Positions 32,802-43,012 are shown, counted from the first letter of the stretch. The stretch: 64,000 nucleotides of DNA from Rhizopus sp. PT2906 (GCA_025529335.1 JAMYHX010000178.1:1-64000); one strand, 5' to 3'. The notes: generated from the sequence alone by a model not told the origin. Program-made: numbers and translations.

Positions 32802-34513
32802 TCAATCCTTATATTTTGTCATAAACTCTTTATGGAACCGTTCAATGTTCTTGCAAAAGGTATCAAAGAGAGATTCTTCTGGTAAGAATGAACATCGAAT
32901 ATGCAATGTCCCCGGTTCCTGACCAAAGCCTGATCCGGGCACTACACAGACTCCCGTGGCTTCCAATAAGGCCATTGCATAAAAGCTATCAGGTGACATT
33001 CCAGCTCGCTTTGCTTCCCTGATCGCCTTGGGTGGAAGTGTGATTCGAGGAAAGAGATACATGGCGCCCTTTGCTTCTTCACATACTACACCTTCTAGAC
33101 GGTTAAAGCAATCAGTCAGACGCTTGGCTCTTCTGTGATATGATGTGTGAATTGCATCGATCTCGGCTTTGAACTGTGGATAAGAGGCATCACCTTCTGT
33201 AGGTGGGTTTGTCATCAAGTCAACCATGATTTGTCCTTGCACATTAGCACATGAAAACATACAGAATATTTTATAGAATTCTTGTAGTACAGCTGGGTCT
33301 ATATTCACACATTCAACGTATCCTCCACGTCTACCACATTCACCTACCATACCCTTGGATGTCGAGTGAAATGAAAAGAGCTCCTGATGATCATACTTAG
33401 GTCCCATCGATCTGAGCACTTTCTTGAAGCTGTGGAATGGATGATCCTGAGGATGAAACACGTTGGCTTGGTACACTTCATCTGCCATGGCAATTAGTCC
33501 ATTCTCATGGCAAAATTGAATTACTTCACGGATATTTTCTTCTGGCAAGCACTGCCCCGTCGGGTTGCCTGGATTGATCACAGCTAATGCACGGACATTC
33601 ACGTTCTGCTCACGGGCCATGCGTAGGGACTTTTCCAAGCGCGAGAGATCAATCGCGAAATTTTTTTGTTCGTTTAGGTAATATGGCACAGGCTCGGCGC
33701 CCATGAGTTGAAGACAGGCTGTATAAATGGGGTATTGTGGGATAGGAATCATGACACCTGTCTTTTGGTGATGATTAGGTTGATGCAGTAGCTGAAGCAC
33801 CCTGTGAATGCCCTCTGAAGCACCTTGTGTCAAAAAGATCGTGTCTGGATCTGCAGGATAGCCATCTCTACTTTCGATAAATCTGGCAATGTTCTGCCGA
33901 ATATGTGGGACGCCTTTTGAATCGGAATAGGCACCTAAAAAGCCGATATTCTTGAGTAAGATCTCTGCTCGAGCGATGGCATCGCTAGGATATAGTTTGG
34001 ACACCAGTTGTCTGTTCTCGATCTTTAAAAGATCTGGATTCTCGCACAGGGATGAGACCTATAGAGATAAGGTCTTATTCCTTCTGTTTCGTATCTTCTA
34101 CTCATGACTTACCTGCCGGAAGAATGTGATGGGTTTCTGATTAAATATGTGAGGGTTGCCAATGTTGCAGTAGACAACATTATCAAACTTGAATTTGTTT
34201 TGACCGGCTTGAATTGTCTAGAATGTAATAAAGTCAGTAACCTTACTCCCAACCTTCATACACACAGACATGCCTTTTCTATCATCTCTGCTCTAGCAGG
34301 TAGCTCACCAAGTACAGCATATTCCGCGTCTCTTACGTTTGGATTCATTGTTTCCTTTGTCAGTGTCCTACTTGGCTCGATAATATCTACGTAGATTAAT
34401 ACATGCTTTTCTTAACGGTTATTTTACTTACCTTCTTTCAGTGCACTTAAAGAAGAGTACAATCGAGTATTTAAGCGGTGATAAATCTTTAGATGTGAGA
34501 ATACTTTAAGCAT
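32802..34513 (-). CDS. ALT1: Alanine aminotransferase, probably mitochondrial
   Basis: PLP enzyme interconverting alanine + 2-oxoglutarate and pyruvate + glutamate. Exon 1 (MLKVFSHLKIYHRLNTRLYS) is rich in basic and hydroxyl residues and lacks acids, fitting a mitochondrial presequence. Family segments follow: NPNVRDAEYAVLGELPARAE, KFKFDNVVYCNIGNP, KPITFFRQVSSLCENP, FLTQGASEGIHRVLQLL, NPGNPTGQCLPEENI, MADEVYQANVF, and FHSTSKGMVGECGRRGGYVE with the PLP Lys. The end is TLHIRCSFLPEESLFD. About 485 aa. The intron at 34218-34273 uses a GC donor (AAG|GCATGT) and TCTAG acceptor; only this reading keeps EMIEKTIQAGQNKFKFD in frame. Confidence 0.95.
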
Positions 34514-35227
34514 TGTAGTATATGTAAAAAAGGAGAAAAGGGATGAACTGATCTTTACCGCTGTAAGTCGCCTATCATTTTATACCTCCTTATGATGACA
34601 ACAGGCATCAATTTATTATGGTTAGGCTCACTTTGTATTGAATTATAAATGATTTCATGTGTTGACGTATATGGTTTAGTTTAATTTTAAATTATGTAAG
34701 ACCTGATATACAGTTGTCTCCCCCCACATTTTCCTGGGGAGCCCCTTGAGTCTCTTTCCTTCCCCCCCCACTTTATTTCTATCTCCGAAATTGGCTTGGG
34801 CAAGTTCACATGATCCACATGTGCATCATTTGGTGAGGGTTACTTGCCCTTTCATTGAAACTCGTATTTTTGTACAAGAAGTCAATATTAAGACTAATTT
34901 AAGGTATTTGTGTCATATTTGTAACAGACAGGGAATCAATTCATAATGGTAGGACTACGCTTGATGTATAAATGTACATGCATAATTGCCTATCTTGTCG
35001 TATATCAGTAACTTATGAGTAAATTTTGGCTATAAGAGGATCATCGAAATAACCAACCGTTTATGAGAGATGGTTATGACAATATGAAAGGAGGACTATC
35101 TTATAACCTTGATGAGATCAGGTAAAAGAGTAAAGAAATAACCTGTATGTAATAGAGTCGCGTAAGATCTCTATTACTGCAAGGTCAATCGAAGTAAGAT
35201 AAGCTTTTTTAAACCAAGTATGCCATC
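34514..35227. other. Intergenic region upstream of ALT1
   Basis: Contains the ALT1 promoter and AT-rich sequence with C-tracts (about 34722-34770). No coding segment with recognisable similarity. Confidence 0.4.
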
Positions 35228-35484
35228 ATGTTGCCGTTATTGCCTTTTTCTATTTACACTGTACTTACCCTTTTTGCTCTATTCGTCCTGTCACTACTCT
35301 TGCTCGTGACTCCCAAAAAGCTATGTACTTTTGTGATTTCTTGCTGGTGAGTAAAACAAAAGTAGTCTGTGACCGCAGGAACTCTAAATACCCAAAAGGT
35401 ATCCGAGATCCATTCTCTACACCAAGAGAAAGCTCAACATTAACTTTCCAAATTGTGCCGAACCATGAAATAATTTGTTTATAG
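35228..35484 (+). pseudogene. Possible truncated small membrane-protein gene
   Basis: ATG at 35228 opens a strongly hydrophobic segment (MLPLLPFSIYTVLTLFALFV, then LSLLLLVTPKKLCTFVISCW) that ends in a consensus donor TG|GTGAGT at 35345. An acceptor (GACCGCAG) at about 35374 restores the frame for WNSKYPKGIRDPFSTPRE and a stop at 35484. The second exon overlaps the decayed C-terminal part of the antisense Fanzor-like gene, so a membrane-protein gene may have been cut by that insertion. It could also be chance. No family recognised. Confidence 0.3.
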
Positions 35485-36561
35485 CATCTTCTTTATTTTT
35501 TGTGAAATCGAAGAGTGATCGTTGTTTGTGATCATTTTGTATAGTCCAGTTTTCATAATATTCACTGATGCATTGGTGTCTCAGCTTCTTATACCATATG
35601 AATGTTGACAACCGATAGAGTTAGGATTGACACACAAGGCTGCATCGAGATTGACCTTTCCATTGTTCTTCTTTGGATGAACGATTGGCTCGTCATAGAT
35701 ACAGTATAATTTTGATGATTGGTATGCAGTAATTGAAATGACGGTTGATCTACTGGAAAGGGACTTTTGCAAAATATCTGTGCTTCTTTTTTCTTATTCT
35801 TTTATTCACGAGCCATGCCCTCCGTCAGAGTCCCTATAAAAAACAACATTTTTTTTTCTGAATCTGCATTTTTTACTATTTTTCTGGCTGAGATGCTGTA
35901 CGCCTTATCTCTAAATCTTCTTTGGCCTCTGTTTTCTGTTTTGTCCAACTTGAATAACAATAAAATTCTAGCATCTTGTCTCGTATTTCTTTATACGGCT
36001 GATGCTTCTTGATCACAAGATATTTGCTACTTCTTACTTTTGTTTTGTTTACCATCTGGGCAAGCTTGTTTTCTATAGAAGCAACATCACTATCGCTATT
36101 CTTATGTCTCTGTAATTGGAAGTGATGGTATGATGTCCGTGATTTTGCTGAAATGCTTTTTGCTGTAACTGCACACGGCTTTAGCAAATGATGTAGTTTT
36201 GTTTTTCTTGCAACAGTCTTGAAAGAATTCAGTATAGCCGGATGGCCGAGAGAGAGAGGGATAAGCATGAAATTGCATCTTCGGCATTCATCTGCATGCA
36301 GGTTGCTATTGTGCGGACGCCAGGATCAACACCGTAAAAAGTCACGTTACCCAAGGTGTCAAACAGATTTATCGTTTTTGAGCATTGATACATTTCAACT
36401 GCATCTTCTCTTGGTATTAATGATTCATAAAGATTTGCTTTTCCATTTTTGCATTCCATGATCTTTTTCTTTTTTTCAAGCATGACCCGATACTTTTGCT
36501 TCATGGACGCCTTTAATGTCTGTCGTTCGTTTACCAAGGTTTTTTTTTGTGATATCATCAA
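35400..36561 (-). pseudogene. Fanzor/TnpB-like RuvC nuclease gene, decayed
   Basis: Eukaryotic relatives of IS605 TnpB (Fanzor) are RNA-guided nucleases carried by transposons. Reading down the minus strand: a basic helical part (LKASMKQKYRVMLEKKKKI), then NVTFYGVDPGVRTIATCMQM, the RuvC-I motif GVDPG (about 36286-36330). After a frameshift come SISAKSRTSYHHFQLQRHK and KYLVIKKHQPYKEIRDKMLE FY, the helical insert seen before RuvC-II. Next are ITAYQSSKLYC (family E-(F/Y)-R-T-S-x-x-C; here Ala replaces the catalytic Glu), a CVN..GC Cys pair, and IRS-stop-DTNASVNIMKTGLY, matching RDxNAxxNI. That stop (TGA) probably replaced a CGA Arg codon. At least two frameshifts and several stops mean it is not functional. 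Confidence 0.72.
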
Positions 36562-36614
36562 GAGAGTGGTTTATTTGTACATTGACATCATTAACTCGGG
36601 TTTAAGTTGTAAAA

Positions 36615-37010
36615 TTGACTGTAGAAGAGCAAAAAAAAAAGAAGAAGGCTGCTGATATCCTAGATCATGACATTGCTTGTGGTATGCTAGAGAAGATTGA
36701 AGATAATCTGTTTCAGTATAGATCCTTTACACATGATATATTATATTACGACAATGAAGTTCCAAACGGTTATCTTTACCGTTGCTCATGTCCTGACTCC
36801 TCCAAGCTTTATAACACATTTTCCCTGTCAATTATTTATTTCAAGCACCTTTTATAGAAAGTTCAAGACTGAGTGTAACTCCTGTTACAGATGAAAATGT
36901 CGCCATGTCTAATACGATTGGTAACATCCAAAGCACTATTGACATGGACGGTGAGAAACCTGCGCTTTAGTGAATTCATTAACAAAGGAGAAAGGCATTG
37001 CCAAGTAATA
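36615..37010 (+). pseudogene. SWIM zinc-finger fragment, probably transposon-derived
   Basis: The plus-strand frame DHDIACGMLEKIEDNLFQYR... reaches NGYLYRCSCPDSSKL, the CxCPD start of a SWIM zinc finger. A frame change then gives HIFPVNYLFQAPFIESSRL and VTDENVAMSNTIGNIQSTID before stops. SWIM fingers of the CxCx(n)CxH form lie at the end of MULE transposases and in some host proteins. The second Cys is lost at the frame change. No upstream transposase core is present. Calling it a MULE remnant is inference. Confidence 0.4.
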
Positions 37011-37326
37011 AACAAGCTATGGAAAGAAAAGTTTACTTTGTTAGCTCAGCAAGGGCAAGCTAAATGGAATATTCTTTATTGGTAAACACTTTAAAAGAAG
37101 CAGCTACTGAAATGTATGACGTTAGACAATCTTCTCATACACTTTCACCAAGACAACAATGATTTTTTTCCCCTTTTTTTTACAATTGAGAAAATAGTCT
37201 ATTGTACTTCGATATGACTGTTAAAATCCTGGTAACTGTGACCGCCAACCGGAGTATAAACCAGTGCATGCTAAACAGGATAACATCTTCAGCATTAAAA
37301 AGTTTTTTTTTTTCTTTACTTTGAAT
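37011..37326. promoter_or_regulatory. Upstream region of CHCHD5-like gene
   Basis: 316 bp, T-rich before the start codon (about 37304-37315). Nothing else recognised. Confidence 0.35.
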
Positions 37327-37710
37327 ATGAATGAGACATTAGAAGAAGTTCGCGAAAAATGTGCACTTCAATTAGAAATGTACCAAAAATGCGTTGAAAA
37401 TTATCCTCACAGTTGGGATAAAAGTTGTAAGCAGCAAAAGAATGCTTTAAATAAATGCTCTGAAGAAAAGTAAATCATGTTTAAAAAAAAAGACAAGGGG
37501 CTTGTGTGATTGACTATTCATAGTGTTGGTATCATAAAGTTTGTAAAGACACAATGTACACCACAGATCAATGCCTATGATAAATGCTTACAGGAGAATA
37601 CTGAAGATCCACGCAATTGTATTCCAGTATTTAAAGATTTGTATCTTTGTACCGAAGCTGCTTCAGTGACTTTTAAAGAACAACAAAAAGAAAAGACAAC
37701 ATCAAATTAG
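37327..37710 (+). CDS. CHCHD5: CHCH-domain protein, CHCHD5-like
   Basis: Small intermembrane-space type protein with two twin-Cys units. Exon 1 begins MNETLEEVREKCALQLEMYQ and has Cys pairs spaced CX9C (KCALQLEMYQKC) and CX9C-like (SCKQQKNALNKC). An intron of about 58 nt (AA|GTAAATC...TTCATAG|T) joins SEEN to VGIIKFVKTQC. The second unit has TQCTPQINAYDKC and NCIPVFKDLYLC. The residue pattern and total length (about 109 aa) follow human CHCHD5. Such proteins are imported by the Mia40 disulfide relay. Start at 37327 is the ATG directly before the conserved region. Stop is 16 bp from the convergent SDHAF1 stop. Confidence 0.88.
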
Positions 37711-37726
37711 ATTTTATAAATGTATA

Positions 37727-38015
37727 TTAAACATGGATATCTTTGACACCTTTTTGACTATAAGTTTCAAATTGCTTTTGTCCTTTTCTCAACATGTATT
37801 CTATCGTAGCAAAGTCTGTTCTTCTTATGTTGTGCTGTCTAAACTCTTTACGTATAAATGCATAAAAACGAGGTCGGGTTTCCTAATGGATGTTATACAC
37901 TTGTTTAACTTTTATATCATCTTACCATCGGCTTTTCCCTTGCTGCTCTAAAGCATTTTCTATAAAATTGAATGACTTCGTTCTGTAATCCTGAGCGCTT
38001 TAACGGTCCCGGCAT
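37727..38015 (-). CDS. SDHAF1: Succinate dehydrogenase assembly factor 1 (LYR family)
   Basis: Mitochondrial LYR-type factor that helps insert Fe-S clusters into the SDH2 subunit of complex II. Two exons are joined by a 43-nt intron (37883-37925, GTAAGATG...CCATTAG). Exon 1 is MPGPLKRSGLQNEVIQFYRK plus CFRAAREKPM, with FYR in place of LYR; exon 2 has TRPRFYAFIRKEFRQHNI, RRTDFATIEYMLRKGQKQ and ends KGVKDIHV. The pattern R-x-E-F-R...I-x-R-x-D...IEYxxRxGxxQ is diagnostic for SDHAF1/Sdh6. About 81 aa. Neither exon is long enough to stand out alone. A Helitron fragment begins about 118 bp upstream. Confidence 0.88.
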
Positions 38016-38132
38016 TCTGTATATTAAATTACAATAAAAGAGAGAGAAAGGTAAAAAAAAAAATGACAGGTTCCATCTGTGACGCATGTTCGGAATTTAA
38101 ATGCTTCGACTCTGTTCAGTTGATCTTGTTTA

Positions 38133-38625
38133 CTAGGAGTAAATGTCTAAACTCCGGAAGGAGAACCGTGTTCCATATGGCGACAAAATGCTTGAGGCGT
38201 AGGAAGGCTCACTGCCTTTAACCGCAGTCAAGGGGCCATGACGGTAGCAAAGTGCGCCATGAATTTGAAAGATGTTTAATCCACCTCTGTTGTTGTTGGC
38301 GCGATCCCCAGCTGAGACAATGTCGCAGCTTAAGGAAGTAAACGCAAAGGCAGCGTTGTATTGACGAAGGTTGTCCTTAAAGCGTCTTCCTTGAGTGTCT
38401 GTACTTGCAAGCAAGTTCTTCAAGTACTCAGGTGGATCAGGCAAGAGCTGCAACTGGACTAATCCCCGCTTGCAGCATGATTCCCAGCTAGGATTTCTCA
38501 AAGATGATATCTCTTGCCTTTCATCGATTCAGTGCAAGGCGTGACAGTGAGGGCATCCCTTGTCCATTCGTCCAAGGTTCAAAGGACGAATGCGAGAAAG
38601 CTGAGAGATATAGACAGCAGGTTCT
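38133..38625 (-). pseudogene. Helitron Rep/helicase-like N-terminal fragment
   Basis: Helitrons are rolling-circle DNA transposons. The fragment reads LNLGRMDKGCPHCHALH, then a TGA where the family has Trp (HW), then IDERQEISSLRNPSWESCC KRGLVQL, the CxxC...CCxxG zinc region before the Helitron_like_N domain. Next come LLPDPPEYLKNLLAST, RRFKDNLRQYNAAFAFTSLS and LNIFQIHGALCYRHGPL, ending where the frame shifts at about 38190. Only this N-terminal piece remains; Rep catalytic tyrosines and helicase are absent. No Helitron ends (TC...CTRR) were defined. Confidence 0.7.
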
Positions 38626-38734
38626 GCCCTGTGTTTGCCTCTAGGTCTTGTTTTTTTTTTAATTCCAGTATATATATTAGAGTGATATATAGTGTTAAGT
38701 GTTATGTTAATCCAGTATATATATATATATAGTA

Positions 38735-39161
38735 TTATTCTTTTATTGAAAAATCCTCAATGCTTAAATCAGGGTTTGTTATTAAAGAACCATCATCTTC
38801 TCTTATCATCTTTAACTGGTATCTATTATATTCTACGTTAAATAAGGGCCAATAAGCAATGTCTACATATCTATAGCAAAAGCCCAGTAGCATAAACTAA
38901 TCAGAATTACAAATTCATACAAAGAGAAAGAGATCCCTTCAGGGCACTCTCAATATAGAATCAAGTGTTACAAAAATACAATATCCGATATCACCCAACA
39001 CATTGTAACTTTGGAGCTTTCTTTGTAATCGTAATGACAATCTCAATGCCTATCTTAACCATATCCTCGTTCTTGAGGTTATAAAGTATTTCCAAGAATG
39101 AATGACATTGATGCCAAGAGTAAAAATCGCATTTGTTAAATTCTAATGTCACGTTAACCAT
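38735..39161 (-). CDS. Hypothetical two-exon protein
   Basis: Exon 1 runs MVNVTLEFNKCDFYSWHQCH, FLEILYNLKNEDMVKIGIE, IVITITKKAPKLQCVG; an intron beginning GTGATATCGG and ending CTATAG leads to YVDIAYWPLFNVEYNRYQLK and MIREDDGSLITNPDLSIED with stop at 38735. Frames join cleanly across the intron, and composition is protein-like. About 100 aa as read. A GTG-started extension upstream lacks an ATG, so the true N-terminus may include another exon. I do not recognise the family. An AT-repeat lies just past the stop. Confidence 0.5.
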
Positions 39162-39589
39162 TGGTTGATTTCGCTTGCTCACAAATTAAATGTCGTAAAT
39201 GTAGAAGCTTTGTCGTTCAGAATATGAGTATATGAAGCATGAAATTACTCTCAGTTCTGTTCTTATTTCAAGCTCAAGTTATTCAAGAAATTAGTTATCC
39301 ATTTTTAATCGCAGCCAATTTTTAAACTCTACTTAGAGTTAGTCACTTACTAGCCCTTTTTTCTTTGTGTATAATAAACATATATTCGTCTATGACAGCT
39401 TATACACTGTTTGAACAGCCTCTTTCAAGGCGAATATCATAAAGTAATATTTTATTAAAGCAGTCTTTGTTTTTTTTTGTGTATGATTGCTTTGAGTAAA
39501 GACAAAAATAACTTACAAAAAGAGTAAAATCTATTTTTAATTTTTTTTCTTTCTTTTTCATTTCTTCTTTGCAAATATATACACAAACC

Positions 39590-40521
39590 ATGGGATTAAA
39601 TACATGTTGCTTCTGTGTTCCTTTAAGGTACGCTTGAGATCCTATCAAGAGAGAGAAAAAAAAAAAAGAAATGAACCACTTATGTTGCCCCTTAGAACTG
39701 GAGTCACTGTTATTGCGACTATATCATTTGTAAGATATTAAACACTATAAATTGACAGTTTTTAACTTATTTATCATCGGAAAGCTATTTTATTTGGCAT
39801 GTTTAATAAGTTTCATAATGGGAAGGGATGGTAAATAATAATATAGGATGATTGATGAATATATTTGTGATGTCATGTAGGCATTCATAGTTTCCCTAAA
39901 GAAGACCTGTCAGCTGTACTTGGTATCTACTGGACTGCTGTAGCCGTCGTCAGTTTATATACAGCAAGTTCACTTCTTGGTATCCTTGGTGGTGTTACAG
40001 TAAGAAAAGGACATTTATAGATATACATGACAAACTGATATATAGCTTTTTTTTAGCAAAATCGAACAATGATCAATATCTTTCGATTCTTGTATTGGAC
40101 GATGGCTCTCTTGATACTCGTGACATCAACAGTAACATGGATCATGATGTTAGTTAGACGAAACAGCATTGTGTCAGAATGTCAAAGATATCTTTTAGAG
40201 CAAGATAGTAAACAAAATTCATATTATACTCCAGTGACATTACCTGACGGAAGCATGGTTGTTCATCAAGAAGACTGTACTAGTGCAACAAAACAAGTGA
40301 TCATTATCATTGGCATCTTTGTATTCCTTGGTAACTTTATACAGGTAAAAATAATTAAATATATATATATATATATAGAAACTGAACAAACTTTATAGCT
40401 CTACTTTGCATCGGCTATTAATGCCTATGCACGCAGGCTGAAATCCATTGGCACCATTCAACATCATAAACTCCGTAATATGGATGAGTTTCCAGAAACA
40501 GCCAAAATGACGGTTTATTAA
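39590..40521 (+). CDS. Four-TM membrane protein (hypothetical, conserved-looking)
   Basis: Exons join MGLNTCCFCVPLR, TGVTVIATISF, LFYLACLISFIMGRDG, IHSFPKEDLSAVLGIYWTAV and onward to LLGILGGVTQNRTMINIFRF, WTMALLILVTSTVTWIMMLV, a soluble loop with two Cys (SECQRYLL, HQEDCTSATK), QVIIIIGIFVFLGNFIQ and a C-tail LRNMDEFPETAKMTVY. Four hydrophobic helices with a Cys-containing loop between TM3 and TM4 recall tetraspan proteins, although no CCG motif is present. The CCFC near the N-terminus could be palmitoylated. About 215 aa, six exons. Not recognised by name. Confidence 0.75.
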
Positions 40522-40723
40522 TCTGAGTTTTAAATTTAATTGTACAGAGAATGCAGACAAAGACCACTGACACACAGACACTTTTCTTTTTTTTTTTTTT
40601 TCTTTAATAAAAATATCTTTTTGATAGAGTGTCCCTTCCCTTCATTTTGTTAATTCTCTTTATTACATTTGGACACTCTTTCAATTAGATAATACATTCA
40701 TTTTCTTTTCAATCATTCAACCC

Positions 40724-41053
40724 ATGTATTCTCATAGTAATGACCAGCTTTCTATTCAAGACATTGAATATGAAAATGCTTATTTTAATGACTATGACCA
40801 AGAGATGGTCGAAGCAGTAAATAAAGCAGATTATAACGATCAACAAAAAGAACAAGAAGATCAAGAACAAGATGATGAATACATCATTGATGAACGTCTT
40901 TTAAAGCTTATTGCTGATGTTCAATCGTACCTTTCAGAAACACCAGCAGCTGATTCTCCTTTATTGGCATTGCAATACAAGATGTATACCTATCTTAAGC
41001 AGCGTGCAATGGAAATAGAAATGGAAAATAATCAAGACTTTGCTGCACTTTAA
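40724..41053 (+). CDS. Acidic hypothetical protein, 109 aa
   Basis: Intronless frame starting MYSHSNDQLSIQDIEYENAY after a T-rich leader and an AT-rich promoter. It has an acidic QEQEDQEQDDEYIID stretch around residues 44-58, then a predicted helical part LLKLIADVQSYLSETPAADS and LALQYKMYTYLKQRAMEIE. No family recognised. The length, codon use and helical, protein-like second half support a gene. Confidence 0.6.
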   Translation: MYSHSNDQLSIQDIEYENAYFNDYDQEMVEAVNKADYNDQQKEQEDQEQDDEYIIDERLLKLIADVQSYLSETPAADSPLLALQYKMYTYLKQRAMEIEMENNQDFAAL

Positions 41054-41331
41054 CGATGGATTTAATGACTTTTTCACATAAATATGCTTTATAAGAACAA
41101 CAACAATTTTAAAAAAAAAGTACAAAACATATTAAACACTAAAAATAAACTTTTGCTTTTATAAAAGAAGACAAAGGTCTTAGTTATCGTCATTATTACT
41201 TTTGAATCTGTTGATAGCAGTTTGAAGTTAATGCACGATTGACATGATTGATAAAGAGAAGCAATTGAGTCAGTGACCATACATCATTGTTCGGAGATTG
41301 TTCTATCTTCTCTTCTCTTTATTTCACTTGT

Positions 41332-41532
41332 ATGTCACCTTCTATAAACAATACCAGCGAAGAATTGTCAATTCCTGATTCAGACCTTGATTTACAAACA
41401 TGGTTAAAAGAAATTGAAGGTGCTGAAGACCTCATGACTGAAGTAGAATCTAAAGCTGATTTACTTCAAGCCAAGATTGATGCTCTATTAAAAGAAGTAA
41501 CCAAGCAAGAACCAGAGAAAGAAAAAGAATAA
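41332..41532 (+). CDS. Small coiled-coil protein, 66 aa
   Basis: Starts MSPSINNTSEELSIPDSDLD and continues LQTWLKEIEGAEDLMTEVES, KADLLQAKIDALLKEVTKQ with a charged end EPEKEKE. The second half has a clear heptad pattern, as in small subunits of coiled-coil complexes. The ATG follows a CT-rich leader. No family name can be assigned with confidence. Confidence 0.55.
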   Translation: MSPSINNTSEELSIPDSDLDLQTWLKEIEGAEDLMTEVESKADLLQAKIDALLKEVTKQEPEKEKE

Positions 41533-41759
41533 ACCAGTTGTATACCCCCGCAGTACTTTCTTTCTTCGTATGCTCGATAAGGGTCGCGTTCTTTTGTTGA
41601 GACGTGTTCAACTGACATGTATACTTGATAAAATATTGAGAAATAAACAGTTATATACAGTTTATAATCTATTTTTTAAATGTTGTCAACATTTTATGAA
41701 TAACACAAAAGTGTACTTCTTTTTAAATATTTCTTTTTTCTCTCTCTCTCTTTTTAATC

Positions 41760-42931
41760 ATGTCGTCGCTGGAAAGAGAAATCTTTAAAAAGCCTCAATT
41801 ACCCTTGGAATCAATAAGAGAAGATGAAGGAAACTTTAAGTAAGAACGATATGTGCACACGTGTCTGTAATATATTAACATCGAATAGTAATACTCCACC
41901 ATCACAGCGTCAGAGTTCTTCTTCTCAAAAATATAGTCCAAATGAATGGCAAGATTACTTTGACGAATCCATCAACTTGAACATATCAGGGACCAATGAC
42001 GTGTTTCGTATATACAAAACTGACTCAGTTAAGCCAGACGGACCCTTATTTCTTATGCATCATGGAGCAGGATCTTCCGCTCTTTCGTTTGGATGGGTAG
42101 CAAAGCATATCAGGGAGCTTACCCAAGGCGAGTATGGCGTGATAGCTATCGACTGTAGAGGACATGGTGCGACCAAAACTGAAGACGAATTGGATTTTTC
42201 ATTAGAACGTATGTCGACTGATTTGATAGCCATCATTCGGGCTATTGTAAAAGAGAACCAGGATGTTGTCCTGGTTGGTCATAGGTACAAGCTGACATAC
42301 ACAGCTCAATAGCTAACATTCATTAGTATGGGTGGATCAGTCGTAGTTAATGTGGCTCATAAGCGAGTGCTCAAGAATATCATGGGTGTCACGGTGATTG
42401 ATGTGGTCGAAGGATCAGCCATTGATGCGTTATCTTCCATGACCAGAATCTTAAATTCAAGGCCAAAGCAATTTAATACATATGAGCAAGCTGTTCAATG
42501 GAGGTAAAGTAAGAAGATAAAATATCTTTTTTTTTAACTTACTCATCCTCTCTAGTATCCAATCAAATACCTTGATGAACCTAGCATCTGCCAAACTTTC
42601 TATCCCTCCTTTACTCACATCAACCGATAATAAACTTAAATGGATCACAGATCTCTCAAAGACACAACCTTACTGGTCCGAATGGTTCACAGGTCTAAGT
42701 GAAAAGTTTCTAAATTCTGGTACAGCCAAACTGTTGATATTGGCAGGAACAGATAGATTGGATAAACCACTTATCATTGGACAAATGCAAGGTAAATTCC
42801 AACTAGAGATATTTCCAGATTCAGGTCATTTTGTCCAAGAGGACGTGCCTATGAAAACGGCTACATGTTTGATAGAGTTTTTCAGACGAAACCGTCGTTT
42901 GATCTTACCTCCCAAAGTGTTTAGTAAATAA
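41760..42931 (+). CDS. PPE1: Protein phosphatase methylesterase 1
   Basis: Alpha/beta hydrolase that removes the methyl ester from the C-terminal Leu of PP2A catalytic subunit, opposing the LCMT methyltransferase. N-terminus MSSLEREIFKKPQLP; then WQDYFDESINLNI, LFLMHHGAGSSALSFGW (oxyanion region), YGVIAIDCRGHGATK. The nucleophile motif GHSMGG is made only after splicing: GGTCATAG|GTACAAG...CATTAG|TATGGGT, so the intron splits the Ser codon. MGVTVIDVVEGSAIDAL and the catalytic His in FPDSGHFVQEDVP follow. About 345 aa, four exons. All catalytic elements are present. Confidence 0.93.
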
Positions 42932-43012
42932 AAAAAATTTTCATGCAAAATACGCGTGGGCGCGTGCTATATAATTTTTTTTTCCTTTCTTTTTTTTTTT
43001 TTACATTAGATT

